Of a stretch of DNA of 64,000 bases, positions 8,970 through 17,588 are shown piece after piece. The translations under genes and the position numbers were made by a program. The notes below the pieces were generated by a model. It did no database searches. It was not told the DNA's origin and was given only the letters and a program-made list of their open reading frames with translations. Position 1 is the first letter of the stretch; each line of letters begins with the position of its first letter. The stretch is from Pseudomonas fluorescens (lineage in GTDB: Bacteria > Pseudomonadota > Gammaproteobacteria > Pseudomonadales > Pseudomonadaceae): assembly GCF_001902145.1 (NCBI RefSeq), contig NZ_MRST01000023.1, forward strand, positions 1 to 64,000, in the 5' to 3' direction.

Positions 8970-9755
8970 GTGCTTATCGAGTCCCGACGTCGCGCTTACT
9001 TGACCGCCATGCAGGTGGTCAACTGGCTGCCCCGCACCGAACTGCCGTTTGCCGCGCCGTCGCGGCCCGAGTTGTTGCAGGCACTTGAGCCCTATGAGGC
9101 GTTCGAGCCGTCGGGAGAAGAGGCGGCAGCGCCCGTGGCGGTGGTCAAACCCCCTGTCGAAACGCGTCCGGCGGTCGAACGGGCAAAGATCGAGGTGCCG
9201 CGCCCTTCGCCGGTGACCAAGGCTGCCAAGGTGGTCGAAGAGTCTGCGCCGGTGGCCAAGGCGCCGGTCGTGCCGCCGCCACGCTTTGCCCTGCAATTGC
9301 TGCGGGCCGGGCGGTGCCTGTTGCTGGTGGAACTGCCGACCGGCGAGCGTTTCCAGTCCCGTGACCCGGCCTACCTGTTGCTCAAGGACATGCTGCGCGC
9401 CGCCGGCCTGCCCGACAGCCCGCAAATCGTCGGTGAGCCGGTGCGCTGGCCGCTGCTGGTGCGCGGCACCATGGACCAGGGCCCCGAGGCCGCACGGGAT
9501 TTCGTCCAGGGGTTTGTCTCGGCACGCCTGGAAGACGAGCCTTGCGTGTGCCTGTGGCTGATCGGCCTGCCCGCCGTGCGGTTTGCTGGAGAGGCTAATG
9601 CCGAGGCCTGGTACCGCGAGCTGCAGGTTGAAGGCCTGGGTTCGGTGTGGGCCCTGCCGGGCCTGGAATTATTAATGGAAGAGCCACAGCGTAAGGCTGA
9701 TGTCTGGCAAGCCATGCGCCGGCTGATGGCGCGCTGGAAAACAATTGATGAGTGA
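8970..9755 (+). CDS. holD: DNA polymerase III psi subunit, pseudomonad type
   Basis: A 261-residue protein from a GTG start (VLIESRRRAYLTAMQVVNWLPR); an ATG at 9009 is an alternative. Psi bridges the clamp loader and the chi subunit, which binds SSB. The pseudomonad psi is known to be much longer and divergent from the 137-residue E. coli protein and to be encoded just upstream of rimI, as here. The N-terminus resembles the chi-binding segment. A Pro/Ala/Val-rich linker covers about residues 45-105. The C-terminal ~150 residues form the folded domain. Automated pipelines sometimes label it TonB-like because of the linker. It overlaps rimI by 8 bases. Confidence 0.75.
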   Translation: MLIESRRRAYLTAMQVVNWLPRTELPFAAPSRPELLQALEPYEAFEPSGEEAAAPVAVVKPPVETRPAVERAKIEVPRPSPVTKAAKVVEESAPVAKAPVVPPPRFALQLLRAGRCLLLVELPTGERFQSRDPAYLLLKDMLRAAGLPDSPQIVGEPVRWPLLVRGTMDQGPEAARDFVQGFVSARLEDEPCVCLWLIGLPAVRFAGEANAEAWYRELQVEGLGSVWALPGLELLMEEPQRKADVWQAMRRLMARWKTIDE

Positions 9756-10200
9756 GGCTTTATCCTTTCGCCCGATGACCGAGGCCGACCTCGACGCCGT
9801 GCTGAAAATCGAATACGCGGCGTTCAGCCACCCCTGGACCCGTGGAATTTTTCTCGACGGGCTGGGCAAGTACCAGATCTGGCTGATGTTCGAAGGCGAG
9901 CAGCAAGTGGGGCATGGGGTGGTGCAGATCATCCTCGATGAAGCGCACTTGCTGAACATTACCGTGAAGCCGGAAAACCAGGGTCGTGGCCTAGGCCTGG
10001 CTTTGCTGGAACACCTTATGTCTCGTGCTTATGCGGCCAATGCCCGGGAGTGCTTCCTGGAAGTGCGTGACAGCAATACCGGCGCGTTTCGGTTGTACGA
10101 GCGTTATGGTTTCAACGAGATCGGCCGTCGCAGGGATTATTACCCGGCGGTGGGTGGCCGCGAAGATGCAGTCGTGATGGCCTGCACACTCGTCGACTGA
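9748..10200 (+). CDS. rimI: Ribosomal protein S18-alanine N-acetyltransferase
   Basis: A 150-residue GNAT acetyltransferase that acetylates the N-terminal alanine of S18 in known homologues. The acetyl-CoA binding motif is NQGRGLGLALLEHL (about residues 77-90), followed by the ECFLEVRDSNTGAFRLYERYGF segment typical of RimI (about 99-120). The ATG at 9748 is preferred to the TTG just before it. The holD-rimI order is the same as in E. coli. A REPIN follows 13 bases after the stop. Confidence 0.93.
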   Translation: MSEALSFRPMTEADLDAVLKIEYAAFSHPWTRGIFLDGLGKYQIWLMFEGEQQVGHGVVQIILDEAHLLNITVKPENQGRGLGLALLEHLMSRAYAANARECFLEVRDSNTGAFRLYERYGFNEIGRRRDYYPAVGGREDAVVMACTLVD

Positions 10201-10212
10201 ACAATCGTGAGC

Positions 10213-10312
10213 TGTAGGAGCGAGCTTGCTCGCGAAGAACGTCAACGATAACGCGTGCTTCATGAATGAACGCGGCGCCTGTGGGTTTTTCGCGAGCAAG
10301 CTCGCTCCTACA
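10213..10312. repeat. REPIN (two inverted REP sequences)
   Basis: The arms TGTAGGAGCGAGCTTGCTCG + CGAA (10213-10236) and the exact reverse complement (10289-10312) flank a 52-base spacer. This is a complete REPIN as mobilised by RAYT transposases in P. fluorescens. It fills most of the gap between the convergent rimI and the next gene. Confidence 0.9.
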
Positions 10313-10327
10313 TAGGGTGATGTTCGG

Positions 10328-10732
10328 TCAGCGCTTGCGGTTCAGTGGGTCCAGATCAGCCAGTTCCGCCTCATCCAGCCCACTCCCGCCGCCAATGTCA
10401 TTTTCTCCCACGACGCTCAAGTCATAGTCGGCGGCATTGTCTTCGCCTTCTTCCTGCGCATCTCGCGCGCCATCCTCACGGATCAGCGTTTCCGGGCTCA
10501 TATCATCATCGGTAGCTTCATGATCATCCGTCGAAGCTCCGGTCAGCCCGGCCTCGCGCACCCGTTCGTCGGGCATCAGCTGCTCGCGCTCGCCTCGCGG
10601 GATTTCATCGCCGATTTCCGCTGTCTGGTCCTGCTCGTCAAAATCCAGTTCGCGCATCTCACCCATGCGGTCTTCGTTGTCATCGATCGGTTCCGGCTGC
10701 GTTGCGCCGTAGGGACGTCGTGATTCAGTCAT
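10328..10732 (-). CDS. Small acidic protein of unknown function
   Basis: A 134-residue protein from ATG 10732, which has GAGGAT 6 bases upstream. Asp and Glu make up roughly a third of the residues, with very few hydrophobic segments, so it is likely largely disordered and cytoplasmic. The N-terminus MTESRRPYGATQPEP and the C-terminus ADLDPLNRKR look conserved-type for a Pseudomonas family sometimes labelled 'serine kinase/phosphatase' in databases; I see no kinase or phosphatase motif. It is divergent from the carbonic anhydrase gene. Function unknown. Confidence 0.8.
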   Translation of the reverse strand: MTESRRPYGATQPEPIDDNEDRMGEMRELDFDEQDQTAEIGDEIPRGEREQLMPDERVREAGLTGASTDDHEATDDDMSPETLIREDGARDAQEEGEDNAADYDLSVVGENDIGGGSGLDEAELADLDPLNRKR

Positions 10733-10870
10733 GGCCAATCCTCATACTGTGGGGCTTATAGTGTGTGGACAGGCATGGCAGCCAAAAAATTCAAGCTAAT
10801 TAGCACCTGGCGTGACCCGGACGAGGGCTTGTCAGTCACAAAACTGCGCATCATTCCTGAGGCTTCCCTG

Positions 10871-11515
10871 ATGAACGAACTACAAGACCTGCTTGATAAC
10901 AATGAACGCTGGGCGGACGCGATCAAACAGGAAGATCCCGAATTCTTCGCCAAGCTCGCCCGCCAGCAGACCCCGGAATACCTGTGGATCGGCTGCTCCG
11001 ATGCCCGTGTACCGGCCAACGAGATCGTCGGCATGTTGCCCGGTGACCTGTTCGTACACCGCAACGTGGCCAACGTGGTGCTGCACACTGACCTCAACTG
11101 CCTGTCGGTGATCCAGTACGCGGTGGATGTGCTCAAGGTCAAACACATCCTCGTCACCGGCCACTACGGCTGTGGCGGCGTGCGTGCGTCGATGCAGGAC
11201 CGCCAGTTCGGCCTGATTGACGGCTGGCTACGCACCATTCGCGACCTTTACTACGAAAACCGCGATGTGCTGGCCCAGTTGCCGACCGAAGAAGAGCGTG
11301 TGGACCGCATGTGCGAGCTCAACGTGATCCAGCAGGTGGCCAACGTCGGCCACACCAGCATTGTGCAAAATGCCTGGCACCGTGGGCAGAGCCTGTCGAT
11401 CCATGGCTGTATCTATGGCATCAAGGACGGTCGCTGGAAGAGTTTGAACACCACCATCAGTGGCTTCGAGCAACTGCCGCCGCAGTACCGCCTGCGTCCG
11501 TTGGGCGAAGCCTAA
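10871..11515 (+). CDS. can: Beta-class carbonic anhydrase
   Basis: A 214-residue zinc enzyme that interconverts CO2 and bicarbonate. All ligands of the E. coli Can enzyme are at the same numbers: C42 and D44 in GCSDARV, and H98 and C101 in GHYGCGG. The start MNELQDLL at 10871 fits the family length and has GAGG upstream; a longer in-frame extension to 10763 has no support. It ends in a 4-base convergent overlap with the SET-domain gene. Confidence 0.96.
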   Translation: MNELQDLLDNNERWADAIKQEDPEFFAKLARQQTPEYLWIGCSDARVPANEIVGMLPGDLFVHRNVANVVLHTDLNCLSVIQYAVDVLKVKHILVTGHYGCGGVRASMQDRQFGLIDGWLRTIRDLYYENRDVLAQLPTEEERVDRMCELNVIQQVANVGHTSIVQNAWHRGQSLSIHGCIYGIKDGRWKSLNTTISGFEQLPPQYRLRPLGEA

Positions 11516-12036
11516 GGTCGCTTGCGCTCGCGCCACCAGGCCATGAAGGCCTGGCCTTCGGCGTTCAGCGGCTCCTTGCTGCCGGTGATCCAGCCTCGGC
11601 AGTTCAGCTCGCCGCAATGGCAAGCGAACTGCCGGGCCAGTGTGTCTTCGGTGGTGGCGTAATCCAGCGTCAGCAAGCTGCCGGCGCCAATGGGTTGCAC
11701 CGTCCATAGCTCCAGGTACGTCGTGTCTAGAAACACGTTCGGGTTGCAGGAGTGCTGTAACAGGCCGCAGAACCAACAATCGTACAAGTGGATGCGAGGT
11801 GACAGTTGCAGCGTGTGCGGGCGACGTTCGCTCACGGCATAACCGGAAACCTGGGCAATGCGCATGCGACTCTCAAAGGCCACGCGCGCCGTGACCCTGG
11901 CCGCAATCCCTTCAGCCTCTTGCTTGACCTCAAAGTGCTCGGTTGAGGGGTAACCCTGCTCAACGAGCAGCGTCTTGAAGGGGTAGAGGCAATCATCCAT
12001 AGCCGTTTTAGCCTTATCCATGGCTCGAGTTTTCAT
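11512..12036 (-). CDS. SET-domain protein (putative protein-lysine methyltransferase)
   Basis: A 174-residue protein from ATG 12036 (AGGAGAGTG directly upstream). The SET core is recognised by LLQHSCNPNVF (S-adenosylmethionine/active-site NHSC-like knot) near residue 95, followed by LWTVQPIGAGSLLTLDY. A post-SET cysteine cluster CHCGELNCRG comes after it and in eukaryotic-type enzymes binds zinc. Bacterial SET proteins of this size are known, but their substrates are mostly undefined. The DNA-level 3' overlap with can suggests long-standing neighbourhood. Substrate unknown. Confidence 0.8.
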   Translation of the reverse strand: MKTRAMDKAKTAMDDCLYPFKTLLVEQGYPSTEHFEVKQEAEGIAARVTARVAFESRMRIAQVSGYAVSERRPHTLQLSPRIHLYDCWFCGLLQHSCNPNVFLDTTYLELWTVQPIGAGSLLTLDYATTEDTLARQFACHCGELNCRGWITGSKEPLNAEGQAFMAWWRERKRP

Positions 12037-12129
12037 CACTCTCCTGAGCGGGGCTGCATTGGCCTGCGGGTCTGACGGCCAGTCTTGCAGCAAATGGGCG
12101 CGGCCCTAGATTCGCCGAAGTGGGATCCG

Positions 12130-12159
12130 GTTTCTACTGTCAAAGTTGACAGTAGAAAC
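12130..12159. repeat. 30-bp near-perfect palindrome
   Basis: The arms GTTTCTACTGTCAA and TTGACAGTAGAAAC are exact inverted copies around an AG centre. It lies between two leftward genes, 12 bases after one stop and 94 bases before the next start. It lacks a clear U-tract, so it may be an operator, a hairpin or a terminator of another type. Confidence 0.7.
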
Positions 12160-12171
12160 GGTTTCTTCGCC

Positions 12172-13341
12172 TTAAAGCGCGGGGGCTGTGACGGTGGGCG
12201 TGGGAGCGGCATTTCTCAACAGTTTCAACTGCGCTTTGATAGGCGCTGTGGCGCACTTGGCGTTGGCCTGCTCGGGCGTCAGGTGGCGCACCGAGGTGTA
12301 GAACAGTTCACACGTCTGCTCCTTGCGCGTGACCTGCCACGTGTTCAGGCAGGCCTTGAGCAATACATTTGCATCGCTGGCGGGTTTCTGGCCCATGCCG
12401 GCTTGCCAGCAGGCGGCGCTCAAGTCCTGGCCCATCACTTTCAAACCGGCGTCATCGGCCTTTTGTTCGTCACCGTCATAGCTGTCGGGGCTGGCTGCAT
12501 ACCAAATGTAGCTTGGGTGGTTGGCGCCCAATACTGCGACGGTTTTGCCAGGCTCCGGGCTGATCTGCGCCAGGCTCAGCACGCCTACGGTTTGCCCGTA
12601 TTGTTGCTTGATCCAGCTGCGCACCGGCGCGCCGAAGGCCACCATCGGCAACGCGCCGCCAGGGCGCAGGCTCAGCTCCTTGACCATGCGGGTCTGGTAG
12701 TCGGTGAAATACCCGTAGACGGTTTCCAGGTCTTTGCCGGCATTGGACGGCGCAGCGATGGGCGCGATATCGATGATGGTCTGGTACGCCGGCGTTTCCG
12801 TGGCCGGTACGCCATTTTCGCTCAACAAGGTGGCCCAGCGGTCGGTGGTGGCCGATTCGAGATAATCCTGGGCCTGGGTCAGCGAGTAATCCGGAGGGAA
12901 GTGCAACAGCTCGATACTTTTGCGGTTTTCCAGGGCCATGCCCAACGGCAGGAACAGGTACCAGTTGTAGGCCCATTTGCCATCGCTGTTGAGCTGGCTG
13001 GCGCCTTGGTAAGCCAGGTCGGCGGTATTGAGCAGTGTGGTCAGCGGTTGGCCGTAACTGTCTGGCACTCCGCTGAAGGTCGCCGTGACCTGACCGTCGT
13101 GAGTCTTCACACTGACCTTGGCCCGGCTGTAACCGTCACGTTGCAGGCTCTGGTTCAAATAGTGTTCGGCGGTCTGCTCCAGTGACCATGGCCGAAAGCA
13201 GATCACATTGCAGTTGTTGGGGTACGCGAACAACTGGGTGACGCGCTGCGTGCTGCCCAGTGGCACCTCGATGTCGGCCTTTACGACCGCACTCGCCAGT
13301 AGTGCGGCGAGGGTGAAGGACAGCCTGGTCGGTTTAAACAT
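12172..13341 (-). CDS. Secreted protein of unknown function
   Basis: A 389-residue protein from ATG 13341, with AAGGAA 7 bases upstream. A Sec signal peptide (MFKPTRLSFTLAALLASAVVKA) precedes a mature part without membrane segments, so it is likely periplasmic or exported. Several cysteines (NNCNVICFRPW near the N-terminus and pairs near the C-terminus) suggest disulfides. I recognise no domain. It follows the AcpA-like phosphoesterase on the same strand after 119 bases, so the two may be co-transcribed, but nothing shows a shared function. Confidence 0.8.
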   Translation of the reverse strand: MFKPTRLSFTLAALLASAVVKADIEVPLGSTQRVTQLFAYPNNCNVICFRPWSLEQTAEHYLNQSLQRDGYSRAKVSVKTHDGQVTATFSGVPDSYGQPLTTLLNTADLAYQGASQLNSDGKWAYNWYLFLPLGMALENRKSIELLHFPPDYSLTQAQDYLESATTDRWATLLSENGVPATETPAYQTIIDIAPIAAPSNAGKDLETVYGYFTDYQTRMVKELSLRPGGALPMVAFGAPVRSWIKQQYGQTVGVLSLAQISPEPGKTVAVLGANHPSYIWYAASPDSYDGDEQKADDAGLKVMGQDLSAACWQAGMGQKPASDANVLLKACLNTWQVTRKEQTCELFYTSVRHLTPEQANAKCATAPIKAQLKLLRNAAPTPTVTAPAL

Positions 13342-13460
13342 AGTCGATTCCTTGTCAGCGAAGCCCGTCTGCGCGGGATGGAAGCCCACCTGCACACAGT
13401 AGCGGCTGACCGGAAAAATCGCGTGCTAAATCGCCCGGCATGTCGTTATTGGATAAGCGC

Positions 13461-15161
13461 CTACAGGCTGAACTGCAGGGCATTGCTCAGATCGCCCATG
13501 GGTTTCTGGCCGCGCGCGATCATCGCATCATCGCGCTGCTTGAGGCCGTCCAGGGTTTCCAATTGGAACACCCGAGTGATCAAACGCAGGATCGATGCCG
13601 TGTCGTACACCGTATGGTCCACCGTGCCTTTGCGTGCAAACGGCGACACCACCAGCGCCGGAACCCGCGAGCCCGGGCCCCAGCGGTCACCCTGGGGCGG
13701 CGCCACGTGGTCCCACCAGCCGCCGTTTTCATCCACGGTCACCACCACCACCATGTTTTTCCACTGCGGGCTTTCTTGCAGCACCTTCAAGGCGCGGGCG
13801 ATATGGCGGTCGCCCGAGGCCACATCGGCATACCCTGCATGCATGTTCAGGTTGCCCTGGGGTTTGTAGAAACTCACGGCAGGCAGCTTGCCGGCCTGGG
13901 CGTCGGCGAAGAACCGGTTGGTGCTCGACTCATCGCCCAAACCGCCGTCGCGCAAGCGCTTGGCACGTTCTGCCGGGTTTTGCGGCCCTTGCTGCTTGAA
14001 GTAATTGAACGGCTGGTGGTGGTACTGGAAATTCGGAATCTTGGGGATGCCGCCGGAGTCCTTGAACTGCTCCAGGGTGGCTTGCCACGCACCGGCGTAC
14101 CAGGCCCAGTCGATGTTCTTCTTCGACAGCTTGTCGCCAATATGCTCGTGGGTTTGCGGCACCAGCACATTGGGCAGGTCGGGCTTGGAATAGTCCGGGT
14201 TTTGCGGGTCGCGGATCCAGGTGGGCCAGTAGGGTGGGGCCAGGGTGTTTACGCCGTAACCATCGGGTGTCAGTGCGCTGGGGCCGAATTGCGGCGGGCC
14301 GGTCATGGCGCTGGCCGGTGACGTGTCCAAGGGCTTTAGGCGCGTGCCGCTGGGGTCATCGCTTTGCAGCGTGGCGATCTGCGCCTTGGCCACCGACTGC
14401 GCGGCATTGGGATAAAACGGCGCGGTGGCGCTGATAAGATACTGGTGGTTAAGGAACGAGCCACCAAACGCGCCCTGGAAGAAGTTATCGCACAGCACAA
14501 ACTCCTTGGCCACGTCCCACAGGCGCAGGGCATAACGGCTTTGGGCGTAATGGCCCATCACCAGCCCACCGGAATCGCCCCAGGCGACAAAACCATCATT
14601 CTTGCCGCCGTTGATCTGCATCTGGTTCTGGTAGAAGACGTGCCACAGGTCGCGAGTCACCAGGCTCAATGGCAGGTCTTCGCCCTGCGGGCCTTTGAGG
14701 GCGAACGGCGCGTTGGGCAGGTTTTGCTGGAATTGTACTTCGCTTGGGTAAGTCACTCCGTCCACCGTTTGAGGGCCGACCTGCAACACACCGCCCCAGC
14801 TCGGTGGCAGGGCAGGCAATACGCTGTCATCGCGGTCGCGTTGCTGGAAGTCTTTGGCGGTTAACGCTGACAGCGGTTTCTCCACCCCTGGGAAATCTGC
14901 GAACAGGTTGTTGAAGCTGCGGTTCTCGGCGTAGATCACCACCACGGTTTTCACCTGCTCGCGCAGCGCCTTGTCCAGTTCCTGGGGCGTGAGCGGCCGC
15001 GTCACGGGTGGGCTCGGTGCTTCGCTGGTATTGCCGCAGGCACTCAAGGTCGCACCCACCCCCAACAGCGCCGCACCGCCGAGGAAGCGCCGACGGCTGG
15101 TGTCTACCGTCGGTTGGATGGCGGAATCGGAGGAGGGAAGGTCTTCGTGCTCATCACTCAT
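13461..15161 (-). CDS. Tat-exported phosphoesterase (AcpA/phospholipase C family)
   Basis: A 566-residue enzyme of the alkaline-phosphatase-like phosphoesterase family that includes acid phosphatase AcpA and phospholipases C. A twin-arginine signal SRRRFLGGAALLGVGATLSA is followed by cysteine (LSAC), so it may be a Tat-exported lipoprotein. The catalytic metal-site region VVVIYAENRSFNNLF is near residue 72, and VVVVTVDENGGWWDHVAPP comes late in the chain, as in AcpA. ATG 15161 was chosen because it directly precedes the signal region; the upstream extension lacks support. The substrate cannot be told from sequence. Confidence 0.88.
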   Translation of the reverse strand: MSDEHEDLPSSDSAIQPTVDTSRRRFLGGAALLGVGATLSACGNTSEAPSPPVTRPLTPQELDKALREQVKTVVVIYAENRSFNNLFADFPGVEKPLSALTAKDFQQRDRDDSVLPALPPSWGGVLQVGPQTVDGVTYPSEVQFQQNLPNAPFALKGPQGEDLPLSLVTRDLWHVFYQNQMQINGGKNDGFVAWGDSGGLVMGHYAQSRYALRLWDVAKEFVLCDNFFQGAFGGSFLNHQYLISATAPFYPNAAQSVAKAQIATLQSDDPSGTRLKPLDTSPASAMTGPPQFGPSALTPDGYGVNTLAPPYWPTWIRDPQNPDYSKPDLPNVLVPQTHEHIGDKLSKKNIDWAWYAGAWQATLEQFKDSGGIPKIPNFQYHHQPFNYFKQQGPQNPAERAKRLRDGGLGDESSTNRFFADAQAGKLPAVSFYKPQGNLNMHAGYADVASGDRHIARALKVLQESPQWKNMVVVVTVDENGGWWDHVAPPQGDRWGPGSRVPALVVSPFARKGTVDHTVYDTASILRLITRVFQLETLDGLKQRDDAMIARGQKPMGDLSNALQFSL

Positions 15162-15316
15162 TGCTGGGAGTCCTTGGCGAGATGTTGCAAGATATTTCGC
15201 AGGACGGTAGCAATGGAATGTGACGGAACGAAGACAGGCGTGCGATGGGTGGGGCGTGTCTACAAGGCGCAAGCGCTGCTAGACTGCCCTTCTAATGCAC
15301 ATCACCGAGGTGAATC

Positions 15317-15607
15317 GTGAGACCTTCAACTGCACTTGATCTGCAACGAGCTGCTGTACGAGAGGTGGTAGGACGTTTCCGTATTTCCAATCCCAGAGTA
15401 TTTGGGTCGGTACTAATGGGGACCGACCAAGAAGGCAGTGATCTTGATTTGCTGGTAGACGCGCCGCCGGGCACAACACTTTTTGATCTCGGTGGGTTGC
15501 AGGTCGAGCTTGAGGACTTGCTCGGGGTCAATGTCGACCTGCTTACGCCTGGCGACTTGCCTTTGAAATTTCGCGATAAAGTGCTAGCTGAGGCCCGGCC
15601 AGTATGA
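15317..15607 (+). CDS. mntA: MNT-type nucleotidyltransferase antitoxin
   Basis: A 96-residue minimal nucleotidyltransferase. The motif VFGSVLMGTDQEGSDLDLLVD (residues about 28-48) is the GSx10DxD signature of the MNT family. In characterised MntA/HepT systems MntA AMPylates the HEPN toxin and neutralises it. The GTG start at 15317 has GAGGTG 4 bases upstream. The stop overlaps the hepT start (ATGA), the usual arrangement for this module. Confidence 0.9.
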   Translation: MRPSTALDLQRAAVREVVGRFRISNPRVFGSVLMGTDQEGSDLDLLVDAPPGTTLFDLGGLQVELEDLLGVNVDLLTPGDLPLKFRDKVLAEARPV

Positions 15608-15945
15608 CGGAAAATCGGCTAGGGGATTATCTGGAGCACATAAGGCAGGCTGCCACTGACGCTATCACTTTTGTAGAGGGCTTGAGCAAAGAAGAGTTTT
15701 TGGAGGACCGGCGAACACAACAAGCGGTAGTTATGAGCCTGATCATCATTGGTGAAGCGTCGACGAAAATCATGGATCAGCATCCGGACTTCGCGGCAGG
15801 CCATTCACATATTCCTTGGCGCAATATGCGGGCGATGCGCAACCGCATCGCTCACGGTTACTTCGATATCAACTTGGATGTTGTTTGGGACACGATACAG
15901 AGTGCATTACCTGATCTCTTGGCGCGTCTTCCTGTAAATCGGTGA
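15604..15945 (+). CDS. hepT: HEPN-family ribonuclease toxin
   Basis: A 113-residue all-helical HEPN protein. It carries the Rx4HxY motif as RNRIAHGY near residues 80-87, with the polar residues required for RNase activity and the tyrosine that is AMPylated in known homologues. It is translationally coupled to the MNT gene. The pair is a toxin-antitoxin module and sits between two unrelated metabolic genes, which fits a mobile insertion. Confidence 0.9.
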   Translation: MTENRLGDYLEHIRQAATDAITFVEGLSKEEFLEDRRTQQAVVMSLIIIGEASTKIMDQHPDFAAGHSHIPWRNMRAMRNRIAHGYFDINLDVVWDTIQSALPDLLARLPVNR

Positions 15946-15983
15946 CCACACCTGTTCTACCAACAGTTGCGGTCACCCGTTAT

Positions 15984-17402
15984 TCAAGGCATGGCTGGCG
16001 GCAAATACTTCAACGTCGTCCCCAACGCCCACAGCAAAAACAACACCAGCGGCGTATGCACCAGCAACTGCACAAACGAAAACCCGATCAGGTCCCGCGC
16101 CTTCAGCCCCAGCACACCCAGCAACGGCAACATATAAAAGGGGTTGATCAAGTTTGGCAGCGCCTCGGCGGCGTTGTAGATCTGCACCGCCCAGCCCAGG
16201 TGGTATTGCAGGTCATTGGCCACTTGCATGACATACGGTGCTTCGATGATCCACTTGCCGCCACCCGAGGGGATGAAGAAACCCAGCACCGCCGAGTACA
16301 CACCCATCAGCAGGGCGTAGGTGTCGTGGGAGGCGATGGAGGTGAAGAACGTCGAGATATGGTGCGCCAGGGTCTGGCCGTCGCCGCCCTTGACCACCGT
16401 CATCAGTGCGGCGATCGAACCGTACAGCGGGAACTGGATCAGCACGCCGGTGGTGGTCGGCACCGCTCGGGCCACGGCATCGAGGAAGCTGCGCGGGCGC
16501 CAGTGAAGCAGCGCGCCAACCATGATGAACAGGAAGTTATAGGTATTGAGCCCCGAGATGGCGCTGATCGCCGGCTTGGTCGAGAACTCATGGAACAGCC
16601 AACCGGCCGCCAGCAACGCCAGCAGAATCGTCAGCAACGGGCTGTGTTCCAGCCATTCACCGGGGCGGGTCGGCGCCTGTGGCTTGGGCAGGTTGAAGGC
16701 CGGGTCAATGCCACAGGCCTTGGCGTCCCGGGCGCTGTTGGGGCCAGGCGCGGTGGCGTAGGCGATGATCAGCGACACCACGATCAGCGCCAGCAACAGC
16801 ACGCCGGATTGCCACAGGAAAATGGTCTCGGTGAACGGGATCATGCCGGTGATCGACAGGATCGACGGCGGCAAGCTGGCCGGGTTGGCCTGCAACTGCG
16901 CGGCCGACGACGACAGCCCCAGTGCCCATACGGCCCCCAGGCCCAGGTACGCAGCAGCGCCAGCGGCGCGGTAGTCCATGCGCAAATCCGTGCGCCGGGC
17001 CAATGCCCTTACCAGCAAACCGCCGAACACCAGGGACAAGCCCCAGTTGAGCAATGAAGCCACCATGGAAATCAACGCTACCCAGGCCACCGCCGAACGG
17101 CCGTTCTTGGGAATGCGCGCCAGGCGGTCGATCAACTTCACCGCGGGCGGTGAGCTGGCGACGACATAACCGCCGATCACCACAAAGGCCATCTGCATGG
17201 TGAACGGGATCAGGCTCCAGAATCCGTCGCCAAACGCCTTGGCCGCTGCGGCCGGTGCGGCGCCCATGCCCAGGGTCGCCACGGCGACGATGATCACGGC
17301 GAGGGCGGCAAACACCCAGGAGTCAGGAAACCAGCGCTCGGCGAAGTTGGAGCAACGCAGGGCAAATCGGGCATAGCGGCTGTCTTCGATAGCATCGGCC
17401 AC
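15984..17402 (-). CDS. atoE: Short-chain fatty acid transporter, AtoE family
   Basis: A 472-residue inner-membrane protein with about 12 hydrophobic segments and a family-typical opening (RYARFALRCSNFAERWFPDSW). AtoE proteins take up acetoacetate and short-chain fatty acids. The GTG start at 17402 is supported by AGAGGA 7 bases upstream. No atoDAB or thiolase gene is adjacent here, so the pathway partner must lie elsewhere. It faces hepT tail to tail. Confidence 0.87.
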   Translation of the reverse strand: MADAIEDSRYARFALRCSNFAERWFPDSWVFAALAVIIVAVATLGMGAAPAAAAKAFGDGFWSLIPFTMQMAFVVIGGYVVASSPPAVKLIDRLARIPKNGRSAVAWVALISMVASLLNWGLSLVFGGLLVRALARRTDLRMDYRAAGAAAYLGLGAVWALGLSSSAAQLQANPASLPPSILSITGMIPFTETIFLWQSGVLLLALIVVSLIIAYATAPGPNSARDAKACGIDPAFNLPKPQAPTRPGEWLEHSPLLTILLALLAAGWLFHEFSTKPAISAISGLNTYNFLFIMVGALLHWRPRSFLDAVARAVPTTTGVLIQFPLYGSIAALMTVVKGGDGQTLAHHISTFFTSIASHDTYALLMGVYSAVLGFFIPSGGGKWIIEAPYVMQVANDLQYHLGWAVQIYNAAEALPNLINPFYMLPLLGVLGLKARDLIGFSFVQLLVHTPLVLFLLWALGTTLKYLPPAMP

Positions 17403-17588
17403 GAGTCTTTCCTCTTGTAGTTATTATGGGGTTTGGCAGTTTTACGGCATGTTCCTCTACGGCCATTGATTTGGGAATGTAGTTATCTTCAACGATCAAT
17501 GAGTAAAACAAATATATCCGTCGCGATTGCCATCAATGGGTTCAGCTCATAACCTGCACGCCATTTTGTTTGTCTGCCGAGCCTGCAC

